64,000 bases of DNA from Psettodes erumei (lineage: Eukaryota > Chordata > Actinopteri > Pleuronectiformes > Psettodidae): assembly GCA_016785225.1 (NCBI GenBank), contig JAFBJZ010000616.1, positions 2,159,001 to 2,223,000 on the forward strand. The letters are read 5' to 3'. Below are positions 1 to 12,900 of the stretch, piece by piece. How positions within the stretch are numbered: the stretch's first letter is position 1; every line of letters starts with the position of its first letter. A program made the translations under genes and the position numbers. The notes beneath the pieces were generated by a model. That model was not told the origin of the DNA and did no database searches. It was given only the letters and a program-made list of their open reading frames with translations.

Positions 1-2466
1 CGAGACTCCTCAGAGAGAGTGCCATTTACTTTCAAGGACAAGTGGGAGAGCTCCACTGTCGTCTCAGCAATTCAATGTCAGCACAGGGGCCCCCGTCCCC
101 TAACGATCAAAGCTAGCCACATCTGAAAACGCCGCGTCCACACGAGACATTTTCAGGTGGTAAAATCTCTCCTTCTGCAAACAACAAAATAATCCCAAAC
201 AGGGTTAATGACGACAGCTGTGTTACATGCTCTGCTGAACACCCGTGTTGTAAGAGTGTTGTTGTGCTCAGCTGGAAGGACGGGGCACGCACCGCACACC
301 TCTGCACAACAGTCAAAGCTTTCTCATCAACATGTGGAGATGGTTGACGGGATAGAGGCAAAGGCAGAAGCTCTGCCAAAAAAAAAAAAAAAGAAGCGGC
401 AGCAACTCTTTTCAGGAGAATATCTTATAAACAAAGAGAAATAAAAATAATTATGAATAGAAATAGATGCAAATGGATGTAAAGACTCTATTCTTATCTT
501 CAGAGTGGGAGATAGCTGGATATTCAGATGAGTTCTCTTAGTTTTTAGCACAGTCGTTCGTTCGTTCGTTCGCTGCTTACTTCCTGGCGCCTCGTTTTTA
601 TTTCGGGAGTAATGAGCAGCAGCCCTGAGGAGATAAGACAAAGCAAGGTGTCTGTTATTTGTTTGTTTCTGTGTGGCATCCAGCAGCACGTGGGCAGGAA
701 GCGGGAGCGGGAACTCACTCAGGGAATACTTAATTAGATTGCTCCTTTTTCCTCAAATGACAAGACGCCTACCACAAATACCACAAATGATTATCTTTCC
801 TCCCTGCAATATCCGGTTGGGGTTTAATTGTGTGTGTGTGTGTGTGTGTGTGGTGGGTGTTTGTGTGGTTTTTGATAAGTTGAGCCAGCCTCTACGAATC
901 AAAGAAAGAACAGGCCTTCGTTTGTACACCACTGTCACTTCTTACACAAAAGTCTAAATGTCAGTATTTGACGTGCGTGCAGAAACGATGGCTCAGAGTA
1001 ATTCAGAGGAGCCAAAACTTCCCCACGGTGACAGAAATAGGACGAGCCTTTTCACGAATTAATGGACTCGCGCATCGACGATTCAGTGTCGACGGCTGCT
1101 CGTCTATAGAGTTGTGCCGTCCCACATTGAACCTGACATTTAAAACAGAAAGAGCACTTGCACACAAAAAGCCTTTCACCGAGCCAAAGCAATTAAAAAC
1201 CTCAGAGCTTATTGCGTTCATTAGCCCAGAAAGTATTGAATGTTTCTCTTGGGATAATTACTGAAGAACAGGGGCGAAACCTATCCAGTCAGAATTTAAT
1301 CTCACTTTTAGAATTTGTGTTTGTGCTCAAATTAGACCCAAAATGTCAATTTGCTCACAAATTTTGTGTCTTGTTTGAGTTCAGAGGGTTTTAGACAGTA
1401 GTATAAAGTATAACAGAGAGAACGTGTAGGAAATATGCTGCGCTTCATGCTGTCATGCTCATCGTTTGTGTGAAAAACTGCTGAAACAAAGACCCTCTAC
1501 TGTACTGTATATAGTCACAGTGTTGGTGTTTCTAACAATTAAACCCTGTAACCCTGTGCTGTCTGTCACGAAGAGGATGATACCAGAGTCCTTAACCGGG
1601 GTCGTAGCAACTCGACAGCCATCGGCGCGACGACCCCGCACAGTTGTTTCACGCTAGACCAGGCTCCTGTTTAAGCGAATGGGGAAAAAGCAGCAACTGC
1701 ACTTTCACTGGTAACCAGGACACAAAAACTGCATGTAGACTGACGTGACTGACAGATTGGCCTGTAATCTGATTCAAAATTCTTGCTTCAACAACGCAGT
1801 CAGCTTGATATGTTTACTGTTTGGCTGTTTTAAAGCAAACCATAGGCTTATTGGAGGGAGGGGCGGGATATGCTCTTATAACATCTCTGATGAGACATGG
1901 TTCTGGGTCATGTTAGAAAACTAACTGGCATTTATTTTGATTCTGCGTGTAGTTTTTTGTTTTAAACACAGTTGGATTTCCTGATTAACCTGATTTCTTG
2001 TGTGCTTGCGCTCTCACTGTGCCATAAAGCAACACAGTAAAAGTAAAGATTCAGTAAAACCACTTCCAGGTGGTGTCATCCTCTCTGTCTCCTTTGGCCA
2101 TTTCTGCCTCCATCTCACAAATGTGAGGTTTTGACTTATTAAACCGACAATAACAGTTTTTTCTTGGCCATTTGGGGGCAGTTTATAAGGGGCCTTATAA
2201 CCACAACACTGACACAACATCCTGACCTTTTAAGTTCATATGGCAAACTTGTAAAAAAAAAAAAACACTCTCATTTACACGTTCAGCAGTTAGGGCGCAA
2301 CATTATCATTCATTTGGAGTTGTGTTCCTGTCTGAACGTCCAATATTCCATCTCCTTCAGCTCTGTTTTTAGACCTGAGGGAAATCATTAGCTGCTAAAT
2401 GCTCCACTGTGTTCACCAGCTCCACTCGATACCTGTGTCTGTCTGGTGTTTCACGTCTGGAGCAGG

Positions 2467-2468
<2 letters not shown>

Positions 2469-2505
<37 letters not shown>

Positions 2506-2511
2506 GGGGGG
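2469..2511. repeat. GT microsatellite with G run
   Basis: About 17 GT units run directly into nine G residues. A simple repeat in AK5 intron 6 that creates spurious Cys/Val reading frames. Confidence 0.95.
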
Positions 2512-2573
2512 TTAAGAGCATATTCTGCCCCTGAGGCTGGAAAGGATGCCACGCACATAAACAATAATAAATT

Positions 2574-3102
2574 AAGGATGCACAGATACCAACACCCGTA
2601 CCTGGTATCGGTCCAGTACTATGCTCATGTACTCATATTTGTAATCATAATACCACGCTACTGCAACGTGCCGCTTGCCTCCTGTAAATTGAGCGGGTTG
2701 ACAGAGGAGGAGGAATGTGGGCAGTTTGATATTTGAAGAGATGGGAAGACGACAAAACAGGGTTTCCCACACACTGACTCACGTGTGGTGGGCGCCACAA
2801 CATCAACACTGACCACAGCCACACACTGACCGCCCGCCTGGCTCTCTCTCTTATGCATGCATACACACACAAACACAAACACACACACACAGAGTGCTGA
2901 ATCATGATCTGAAGTGAAAGTGCCCGTATGCGATCCCTGCGTGCAATGCCAACAACATTTAGTTTGTCAGAAAGTGAACAACATCTGATGACAATAAAAC
3001 AAAAGTTAGATCTGTAATAGTAATATTCAGTATCTATATTGGTACTCGGTATCAGTAAGTACTTGTACTCTGTATGATATAAAGTGGTTTCGGTGCATCC
3101 CT
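2574..3102. mobile_element. hAT-like non-autonomous element (composite MITE)
   Basis: The left end reads AGGATGCACAGATACC and the right end ends GGTTTCGGTGCATCCCT, a degenerate terminal inverted repeat of the GGATGCACCGATACC type common in fish hAT MITEs. Both ends continue with GGTATCGG- and GGTATCAG-like segments with GTACT motifs. The interior (about 2755-2900) holds a second, unrelated GC-rich block, which suggests an element inserted within the element. I could not settle the target-site duplication. Confidence 0.6.
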
Positions 3103-4714
3103 ACAACAAATACAGTACTTCATGCTGCACCTTTTAACAACACTACCTGTAATTTCCTGAACAGAACAAGCAACACTACTGTATTACCTGGTAGTATACT
3201 GCTGAAGCCAGACTGAGATGTTGCTTGTTTATAATGGCTACACTTGGTATTGATGCCGCTCATTCACAAACTCATCATCATGAGCAGAACATGCAGAATG
3301 ATTCCCCTCTTCCATCACAAAGCACAGATGAGCAAACCAGTCATCAGCTATAAGTGAAGATAAAATTAAGCAAGGATTGAGACGTTTAACCGTATATTTA
3401 TATATTTTAATACATATAAATATATATGTATTTTTTTATCAATTCATTATTTTTATCATACAAACACGCATGCACTCAGGTTATAGAGGATTAAATGTGC
3501 AATAAAGCAACATCTAGTCGTTGTAGGATCACATAAATCAATAAATCACTTCCTCCTTTATCTGTCCCTTTCAACATACTATGTCTGACTGAACCATCTG
3601 CACAGCCGCTGCATATATAGATACTCTTTTTAAAGCCGACTTCTTATGATCTTATTTCTGAAGCACCGCTCAGGTGTTCAGCGAGGACATCATTTGTCAC
3701 GTTGTCGTTTTTCCCTTCTTTTTTTTTCCCCACGAGGGCTTCAGACGGTGCCACCCTTTCATTTTAGAGGCATCAAGAGCATGTGATTTTTCAGGGCCGA
3801 TTTGACAAGCAAGAGACGGACGGACAGACAGAGAGTGAAGGCGGAGCGATGTCCGCTGTTTGTCTGAGACTGACTCTGGGGCGCCGCGAAAGAAAGTGGC
3901 GACAGCAATTCACAGGGGGCAGCAAATCCATCGATAAGCCCTTAAAAAGTTCAAATCACTCGTGCAGGGACTACAGACTTCTTTCATTCACAGGTACAGG
4001 GAGAGGAAATTGGTGAGAGCTAGTTTTTTTCCATAGAAAGATTAAAAAAAAAAACATGGACATTGTGCCTGTGAGGGATCTTTGCCAGGTTAGGAGCCTT
4101 GAATTTAGTTTTTGTTGTTTATAGACCCTTACAAACAATTGTGAATGGATGTGCTGGTTAGTTTTGGTGATTATTCCTGCAGCACTCATACTAAAACGTT
4201 GGTAAGTTTGGCCCATATATACAGTTTGCAGGATGACGTGCAGTATTGTTTGTCTGGTGCACGTAATCCTATCCAATAACGGCACAGCAGCTGCACTGCA
4301 CCCGTAACAGAATTACCTCTGAATTGCTCGGTGATGGCTAAAAACATTATTAGTCGTGTTAGTCGTTTTTGTCTCTCTTCAGTGTGGCGGTGATGACTCT
4401 TACCGACACTGGTTGGCTGCCCTCACCTCCACACTGTGTGGTCAGATGTAAACTCACTGAGCAGCAATGTAGTTCTTTTTTTCCTCCAGTTAAACTGTGA
4501 TAAGTTCGGGTTCCTCCACTTAAACCTCGTAGCAGGGTGACACTGCGTCTCAGTCTAAATTTATATCATCATATTGCTGCCATAGTTCAATCTCATCTTC
4601 ATCCATTTAGGAGGATTTCACCTCCTCATTTAAAAAAAAAACGCTGCCCTTTTCTCTGTTATTAGTAAAAAAAAAAAAACTTTTAATGTGCACCAAACTA
4701 TTAAAATTCGGCTC

Positions 4715-4995
4715 AGCGGGATCATGTCACACCTACTTTAACCTCCCTGTGCTGGCTGCCCGATTGTGTTACGATCAGCTTTAAAATTCAGAAAGTGCGT
4801 CACCACAGCCGACATCTACAAAGCTCCATTTATTCATCCCATCTTTGCTTTAATTGGATTCTGTTATGGCCGCTTGACTTGATTTTCTTCCTTTACTCCA
4901 GTTACTTCCCTTTTATTGTCTCTTTGCGTTTTTCTGCTGTAAAGTGCTTTTGTGACCTTTGTTGGGAGAGGTGCGCTGTAATGTTCATCATTATT
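4715..4995 (+). mobile_element. LINE (L2-like) 3'-end remnant
   Basis: Plus-strand translation from 4717 reads RDHVTPTLTSLCWLP, then ISFKI. This matches the C-terminal reverse-transcriptase tail HITP.L.SLHWLPV..RI.FKI of fish L2-type LINEs. The DNA further on (about 4939-4982) has the typical 3' tail words GTAAAGTGCTTTTGTGACC and GAGAGGTGCGCTGTA. It is a truncated, mutated copy with no intact ORF. Confidence 0.65.
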
Positions 4996-5253
4996 ATTTT
5001 CCATCTGGAGCTTTTCTTAGCCAAGACAATCTGAAGTGCTTTGACTTAAAACAAAAAGCCTGTCTGTGGATCCACCTCTCCCCCTCTGACTTTACAGAGG
5101 TTCACTGCAGCTTCATGCTGAGGTGTGAGCTTTTTTATTTCTCTGGTAGAAAAAAGGACACAGAGGGCTGCTGGCTAATATTATAAAATAATAATAACCA
5201 TAGCCCAGAGCGGGAATATATCTATTCTCTCTGTTGTGAGGGAACACAGGTAT

Positions 5254-5255
<2 letters not shown>

Positions 5256-5288
<33 letters not shown>
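5256..5288. repeat. CA microsatellite
   Basis: Perfect CA repeat of about 16 units in AK5 intron 6. Confidence 0.95.
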
Positions 5289-5290
<2 letters not shown>

Positions 5291-5386
5291 CAGACAAACT
5301 CACAAACTGTGAAAAGGACAAACTCTAACTTTGAGAAGTTCCAAAAGGATATAAATGTACTGCGACTCATAATGTATAGTATATAC

Positions 5387-5421
5387 CATGGGTACTGTGT
5401 ATATTGTATATAGTACCCATG
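5387..5421. repeat. Short perfect hairpin
   Basis: CATGGGTACT at 5387-5396 is mirrored by AGTACCCATG at 5412-5421, with a 15-base AT-rich loop between them. It could form a stem-loop or be the relic of a small palindromic element. Function unknown. Confidence 0.6.
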
Positions 5422-6805
5422 CAGTGCAGGGGGTCACCCTGCTGACATTAAAGGGAAAAAAACACAATATTACATATTACATTAAAAAAAAACAACTGCT
5501 GCTGGTACTGTATACTGTAGATTCCGGCTCATCGAGCTGTCTTCAACGTATGCTGCAAAATATGAAATCTGGATAATTTTGACTGAGCTCCTGGGTTCTG
5601 ACTGACATCAAAATCACCTTTTAACATTTGGCAAAAGAGCAAAGAATTAATCTGCTTTCTGTTTTTCTTAATCTCCTGTGATAGAGAGCATAATATTTTA
5701 TTATTCTGGGCCACTGCTCAGACAAAGAGAGACAAGTGGAGAAAACATATCAGCATACCCTCTTTTGGTATCGCGATATGAGATTGTGAGCGTTCGCATC
5801 ACGGTTTTGGCATCTGCGGATAAGGTGGATGTGTAGGATTGTGAACTTGAGATAGCCAGACAATCTTCTCATAAGTGGAACATAAAAAAAGACAACTTCT
5901 AAGAGAAACTGGAAATGAGAACACAGGGGAAAATATAAATGCTTTGCAAAAATACACGCGCAGGATTTCATTCAGATGTGTCTGGAGTCCCACAGTCATT
6001 AAATTTGGTTCACTTCACTGGCATTTTCATTTTCTTCTTATTGCCGTACAAAGCTAAAGAGACATAAAGTGCAGGTTCTGATTTATGGAGTGAGTCTAAT
6101 CCCATTTTCGTTGTTTTTAACATAAATGCATGATACACTGGAGATTATTGTGTGTTCGATCTGGTAAGGATCCCTGAGGTCGGCAATTAACAGAGCCCTG
6201 TGCTCCAACAGCAATATTCAGACCCGTGTTTGTGTGTGTGTGTTAATAATGATGAGGAATATCTGTGGTTAACCTGGCTGCTGTGCACGCACCTCGATGT
6301 AGACACCCATATAAAAACAACCCCAATCAAACTGGGGATGCTGGAGTAGCACCATTTTTCATTGATTCACATTGATTCACTCCCATATTGCACGTTGCAG
6401 CCACTTTGTCATTAAGTTACTATTGAGGCAGCTGGATGACTTGGTTCAAATTACTGGGAAACTATAAACCGATCAAGGTTTTTGTTCAATCCTTTAACAC
6501 TGTATCTGTACATTATTATTGTACACCGTATTGAGGCTGATTCGAAGCTTGCATTTAGCCAGATGTTGCTGAAATGTCTTGTGCTGCCTGGCTCACTGAA
6601 AAAATAGCCTACAAAATGTGACAAAGCTTATTTTTCATGAGTGTCTGGATCTAAAAACTGTATCAATGGCCCCACTTTAGGACTGTGAAGCTCATCCACT
6701 TAAATTAAGGATATGATGTGAATGAACATTTTAACTGGGAAGAATGCAACTCATGAAATTGGAGTGACGTGATTCGCCAGACACTGTCGGAGTTGTTGTT
6801 CTCAC

Positions 6806-6997
6806 CGTAACAATGAGGCCCCTCTCCTGGAAGTATTTCACCAGGGGAATTGTGTTCTGCTTGAAGTTGGTCAGGCGGCGGTCGATGGCCTTGGGGTTGT
6901 CGTCCGGTCGCCCTTGTTGCTCGGCCCGCCTCTGCAGCCTCTCCTTCAAGCGGTGGTTGGTGCAGGCCAGGAACACCACCAGGTCAGGGGTGCAGAT
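6806..6997 (-). CDS. ak5: AK5 coding exon 6 (LID-side exon)
   Basis: 192 bases, 64 codons, from a TTCAG acceptor (AG at 6998-6999) to a GTGAG donor (6801-6805). It encodes ICTPDLVVFLACTN, RLKERLQRRAEQQGRPDDN, and FKQNTIPLVKYF ending GLIVT. GRPDDN is the LID arginine region of a short-LID kinase. The next expected exon (a FDAD..DEDEVF-like acidic segment) is not in the window. Confidence 0.96.
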
Positions 6998-9900
6998 CTG
7001 AAGGGACGGGGGAAACGTGTGATGTCACATGCCGCTCACCTTAACCCGTTATTCATGCCTGACTTTCGTGGGCTGAAACCCCATCACACCAGGGAACCAG
7101 CGCGGGGTCAGGCCCAGTTTTAAATTCAATGCACTCAGGTCAAAGTGTCAAACCTTCAATTCACACGAGAATAAAGACTTCTCTAAGGTCTAAAGAGATC
7201 AAATATCTTTTCTTTCCATCAGCTTCTGAATTCTGAAGCATGTCCACCGCTTGAATTTCACTGGATTGAATCAGCGCCATGAAGATTTCAAACTGCAGCC
7301 TTGAAAATAGCCTGCAGCGGCTCCTCTGATAGCCCAGGTTGAGTCCAGGTGGGACTATGAGTCAAAACAGGATGAGGCTGCACCCTCCCAGCAGGGGATG
7401 ACAACATTATTACCTGAGGCACAAACGGCTCTCCTTTATTTCAGCCGACTCGCTGCATTTGACAAACAGGACACAACGAAAGACCGCGGACGAGCGCGTG
7501 GAAATCAGCTTCCTTTATTGTGACACGACGAACAGTGAATCATATCATAGGTGCAACGGCACGTGCGCAATAACTGCAATAACCGCAATAACTGACTGTT
7601 TCCTATTTAGAGATCAAACGTGAAGAGGAGCCAGTTAGGAAGTGTAATTGGATGCAACATCTCCCCATGATATCTGTGTGCATGAACAACGCTGTGATTC
7701 CTCTTTGTGGTTATGGTTGTTACAACCATTTGTTCACGTAAATCATTCTTTTTCTGATTTTTTTTTCCTTTTACTGTTTACCTTTTCTGCTACACAGATG
7801 TTCATATAGCACGTTCTAAACACGTGCGTCACCTTAAAAAGCTGATACAGTGAAACATGTTAGGAGATAGCTTCCCTTTTTACATGCCCAGGAAAACAGA
7901 GCAGTGCAGCTTCATTTCCACTACATTATGTTAGAGTGTTTTAATGTATGGGCCTTGTTAAAGAAACTCCATTACAGTGATCTGATAATTAACCATTGTT
8001 AGGCCTGCAGGGCACTGAGGCATGTGGAAAAACCAAAAGCAGTCCATTATCTACCAAGCATACTGCGGTGGAGATTGTGAAGATTTCCAGTTAAAAGGAC
8101 AGGCAACAGAAGCAACACTGATTAATCTGAGTAACAGGTATTTAGTTTGTGACCCTCCAGTCACCTTGATGGCTTCTCTTTTACAAAAACAATACAACGG
8201 ACAAAGACGTTCCTCGGTACCCAGCAAACGAGGCATCTCTTATCTACCTGATGCCGGCGCTGCAGTGAAATAACTTGGTTTCTATGGTTGGACCTGCAGT
8301 TTTATGAAGAAGTCAGAGCATTAAACGCTCTCCTCATGTTCAACCTGACATCCGCTAACTTTCCTCTAAAAAGGGCACCAAGAATGGTTTATCACTATTC
8401 ATCCTCTGCGGTTTGTTTCCCTCCTGCATGAGATGAAACGCACACGATAAAGGCTGCATTTGATTTGGCGCTCAGCCAGAGCCAAAAATAGCTCCAACAG
8501 CGCCGCGTTTCAAGTCGCACACCCTGCTCCGGCAATGAGGCTCGGTTTGAGTCTTGGGTAAATCAAAGTTTTTATTTCCACAGTGGCCGCGCTCATGTCC
8601 CTGTGTCCAGTGGGACACGTCACGTTCTGATGAATTTAGAAATTGTCTCCAGAGATTGACAAACCCCTCTTCACCTCTGAGTCAAGACGCAGCTATTTAA
8701 AACAGCTTTAATGCTGGCGGTTGCGTCAGGGATGCTCGGAGGCATGTGGCAGGCTTCCTCATTAACACACACACACACACACACACACACGGTCCTGAAT
8801 AAGGTGCATCAGCAGGCAGATGCTGACCCGGTCTCAGCTAATCAGCTAATCTGTTCTGCTAACTCAAACCAAATCCGAAAAATAAAAAAAGAAGCAGAAA
8901 AATAAACTGATGGCAGCGATTCAAGAACTGAGATGCAGAAAATGTGGCTTCCTGTTGTGCTTCAGAGGAAAGTCAACATCCTTTATGAAGCACAACCTTT
9001 GATACATGATACTGATACTGCCATTTTCAAAAGTACAGCCCTCATATGGTTTCTGACATTTGGAATTTATTTGGAGACTTTCAGACACTTTTTAAAATGA
9101 TTTTGTTTGGCCAAAACCACTGCATGATTTTTTAAAAATCTGGGTTTGGTGGACCAGTTATTGTATAAGACTTTGTATTGTATAACAGGTTGTTTAAAAA
9201 CAGATCTGGCTCCAGCTTTTCACTGGAGGTTATAATTACGGACCCTTTCCTGTAATTGACCTTCTCTGGTGTTCATACTGGTTGAAGCTGGTTTATAAAG
9301 AAAGAGCTGAACGTGGGCATCAGTCCAGGGTTCTGTTTGCCTGCTGCCTCGTTTCGCTTCTGTTCGGCTCTCAGCACGCGGAGCTGCCGACTATCAGGCG
9401 TCTCAATCTGTCTCCATAAACCCCACCGCCCGGGGGTCGTCTCCTCTCTATCTGCCCCACCCAGCAGCTCTCACGGAGCACGACAGATTTTCATTCTCAG
9501 ACGCCTCAGCGAGGTTCTGACAACATTAATCTCACTCATCCAAACAAACAGAGAAAAGCAGCATGCGCAAATTCAATAACTTTCAGCATTCGTACTCGGA
9601 GCATATGGACACTCAGTGCTTGAGCAAGCAGCCGGGTTCAGCAGAGGGTTGCATCTGACAGTTTGTTTAGTCAGTTTGTGATTAATTGATTAATCATTTT
9701 TGCCATAAAAAAAACTGCCCCTCGCAATCTTGAGCCCAAGGTGACAGAGCTGCAAATTGCTTTTACCATTCAACCAACAGTGAAAAATCCCAATGATTCT
9801 CAAAGAAAAGCACCAAGCCTCCACATTTGAGAAGCTGGAAATAGAGAATGTTTGGCCTTTTTTCTTGAAAAGTGATTATCAAACCATTACTAAAAGAGCT

Positions 9901-12900
9901 GCACATTTTTTTCTGCGACTGAATTTAAATGAGTTGAATAGCATTTCAGCTCTAGTTACGGGGCTTCTAGGGTTTCATCTAACAACTGTTTTCATAACTA
10001 TTTAAGTAATTATTACTTTTGGGACTAATGAATCATTTGTGTTATAACACATCAGGAGACTGTGAAAAATCCTTGTCTGGCGAAGTGGGCCAAATGAAGA
10101 ATTATATAACATTACTTTCTTTTCCCCTCAAGCCCCCAGAAATCTCACAGGGGGATGTGGATGAAACCAACATGCAGTAATTAATTCTCCTCAAAGCTGC
10201 GTTCAGTTTGTCTCTGAGAGGAACGTACAGGGAGGGTTACAGCGTCCATCAGGACGAACGATTATTTGTAAGACAAGATGACAGATTCATGCAGCAACCT
10301 GAGCGATGGCCAGTTACCTCACACTGTGTTCACTTCTTTGAACCACCAGTTAATCATTTAGTTTGAAATGGCACAAAACAGTGAATGTTTTTCCGCTTTG
10401 CCAGAGTAACTGATATTAAACAGAGAAAAGCAGCAAGTCCATGTTCACATTTGTTCCTTGGTAAAAGACTCGATCGATAATTCCTTACCAGCTTGAGAGA
10501 TGTAGATCATATGTGGGTGTTCTGGATTCAGACATCCCCGCAAACAGGTAGACATACACCTCTGCAGCGATAAGAGTGCTTTTTAAAAAAAACATCTCGG
10601 GGTGGAGGCCGAGGAGATGGGCACTCTCTCCGGGCAGCTGCAAAGAGGATTGGGACGGCGGCGGCAAACCGCAGGAGCAGCTCATAAATGTGGGGCTGCC
10701 ACATTGTAAAGGGCAAAGAAGCAGCATGGAGTGAGGGGAGACTGATGAAAGTGGATGCTGTGGGTCCTCAGAGGATTAGCCCGTCACCCCTGTGTTCACA
10801 CAGCACTGGGGAATACAGGCTCCAAAATAAAGTACTGAACTTTTCAGAACATCATAATAAGCATGCAATGATCAGAACAGTGCTGAGACTGTTAGAAAAT
10901 CATTTAACCCATTTTGCAATTTAAACTAGACTCAGTAATTCATGACGACAAAGAAAGTCTGTTTTTAGAAATGTTTCCAAATGTATAACAAATCATAAAG
11001 TGATTTCATTTTTCTGGAAATGTGTCTAGAAGTCGACTGGCAAACTGAGCTGGACTGTCCAACTCCAACTGATCAAACTATTTGCCAGGAAGATGTGGAT
11101 AAACTGCACACCTTTTTTTTTTTTGCAAAGACTGGAAGCCTGCTGTTGCTGCCAAAGAAGTTCATGCAAAGTAGCGAATAAGCCGGGTCTGAGTGAATAC
11201 TTCTGTAAATCAAAGGTGTCAGTATTTGATTTCCAATAAACATGCAAAAACCTTTAAAAACATGATCTCACGTTAACATTATGGGTTATTCAGTGTGGAT
11301 AGGTGGTAATTTTATCCATTTACAATTACAAAAAATAACGTGTGGGGAAAGTGAAGGGGTCTGAATATGTTCTGAAGCCACTGTAGCAAAACATGTTTTG
11401 GTAAAAGATCCATGAATAATATTTATTGAGTAATTCATTTGGCCCAGAAGGTATAAGTGCAGATACCAGGGTCTGGCTCGGTTTTTAAGTCCGTTACTGC
11501 AAATTTAAAAAGCTGTGTTCATGGACATTAGACAGTTATATGCTTTGATATATATATCTTTTAATATAAAAAAATTGTAAAACACATCCCTCTTAAGAGA
11601 GAGGCATTCTGAGATTTTAAACTGGACATTTTAGGCCCCGAGGGTTACATGAGCAAGTCTACTGAATTATAACTCTCCCCATTTACAGGATTTTTTGGAG
11701 ACTTAATGGAAGTTTAGTTCCTGGAGGAATGTGAATGACTGGACTCAGATTAAATGATGGCCTAATGTGGACCTCGGGAACAGTACTCTTAATTGGGACC
11801 TAAACAAACAAAGATCACAAATGTTTTATTTGGATTTTTCTGACATGCAGATTCGTTGTCATGAACATCTGGTAATGCCAAAATGACTTTTTCAGTCACC
11901 GTGTTCAAACTCTCTCTTTCAGCACTGACTTCCCTCCCTGCCTTCAGATGAATTTTCCAGACTTGGCAGCAGAGTATTACTTTCCATCCCTCTCAATCTG
12001 TCTCCAGCCTTCATCTTTTATCTCAGCGGCCTTTTCTTTTCAGCTTCTCAGCTGTCCGTTCTCTCATCTCTGGCCCAGGTCCACGAGCTTTAAGTGCTAG
12101 GCTGCTGCAGGTGCGCTTGCAAAAGGAGCGTACAGGATTTTGACTATACTGAGGGTGAATAAAACCCCAACTTTTTGTTTTAACACTCCGGTACTGATCA
12201 ACCAAACAGGATCTAACATGCCATTTAGTCATTTAGCATTACATAGCACCAGGATAGCTGTTTCCCCATGTATATATTACATTATATGATTACATAGTTG
12301 AATTACATTTGTGGGCTTCAAGTTGAACTGGGGGCCGACGGTTTGAGATCTGGACTCACTCGCAACCACAAGTGGCCTCATCCTCCACATTGCCAGGTCT
12401 CAGCACCTTATTTGTCAAAGCACAGTACTGTCATCTTCCCTCTTTTCCCCTGAGCTGAACAAAAGCCCCTTTAATAACCAGTTGTCACCAAATTGGATTG
12501 TGGCTCCCTGGGCTACGGCATCTGTGTGCCACCGGCGGAGTGGTCATCAGCCCCTGTCCAATCATCGGCAGCCGCAGGAGCTGTATTTGAGCAGTTGCTG
12601 GGACACGATCATAAACACCGCTGTACACAAGTGTTATCTACGTGTTTTCATCTCCAGTGGACTTCCTTGAGCCCTTATCTAACCCCCAGAGCCAATTTGC
12701 AAACTGTCACCAGACCTTTCAGAAATGCTTTAAAGCAATCATTTAAATAGCATCAAGACAATCAATATCAAATCTATCTATTCAGCGGAATCAAATCAGA
12801 TGATCTATTATGAAATCTAATTAGCCAGGTTACAAGATGAGAGATATGATATTTTAATTATGAGACTTCCAGGGTCCTTGCATATGAAAAAGCCTGATAA

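Larger units (their letters stand above)
1..6805 (-). other. AK5 intron 6 (open at window edge)
   Basis: Intronic sequence downstream of the last AK5 exon seen. No further AK5 exon was found on the minus strand. It contains a GT tract at about 829-852, a longer GT tract ending in a G run at 2469-2511, a hAT-like element (2574-3102), a LINE remnant (about 4715-4995), a CA tract at 5256-5288 and a short hairpin (5387-5421). The short ORFs here have no recognisable product. Confidence 0.8.

Noticed and set aside
1..6805. Next AK5 exon (acidic FDAD-type segment)
   Set aside because: I looked for its reverse complement and found none; it must lie before the window start.
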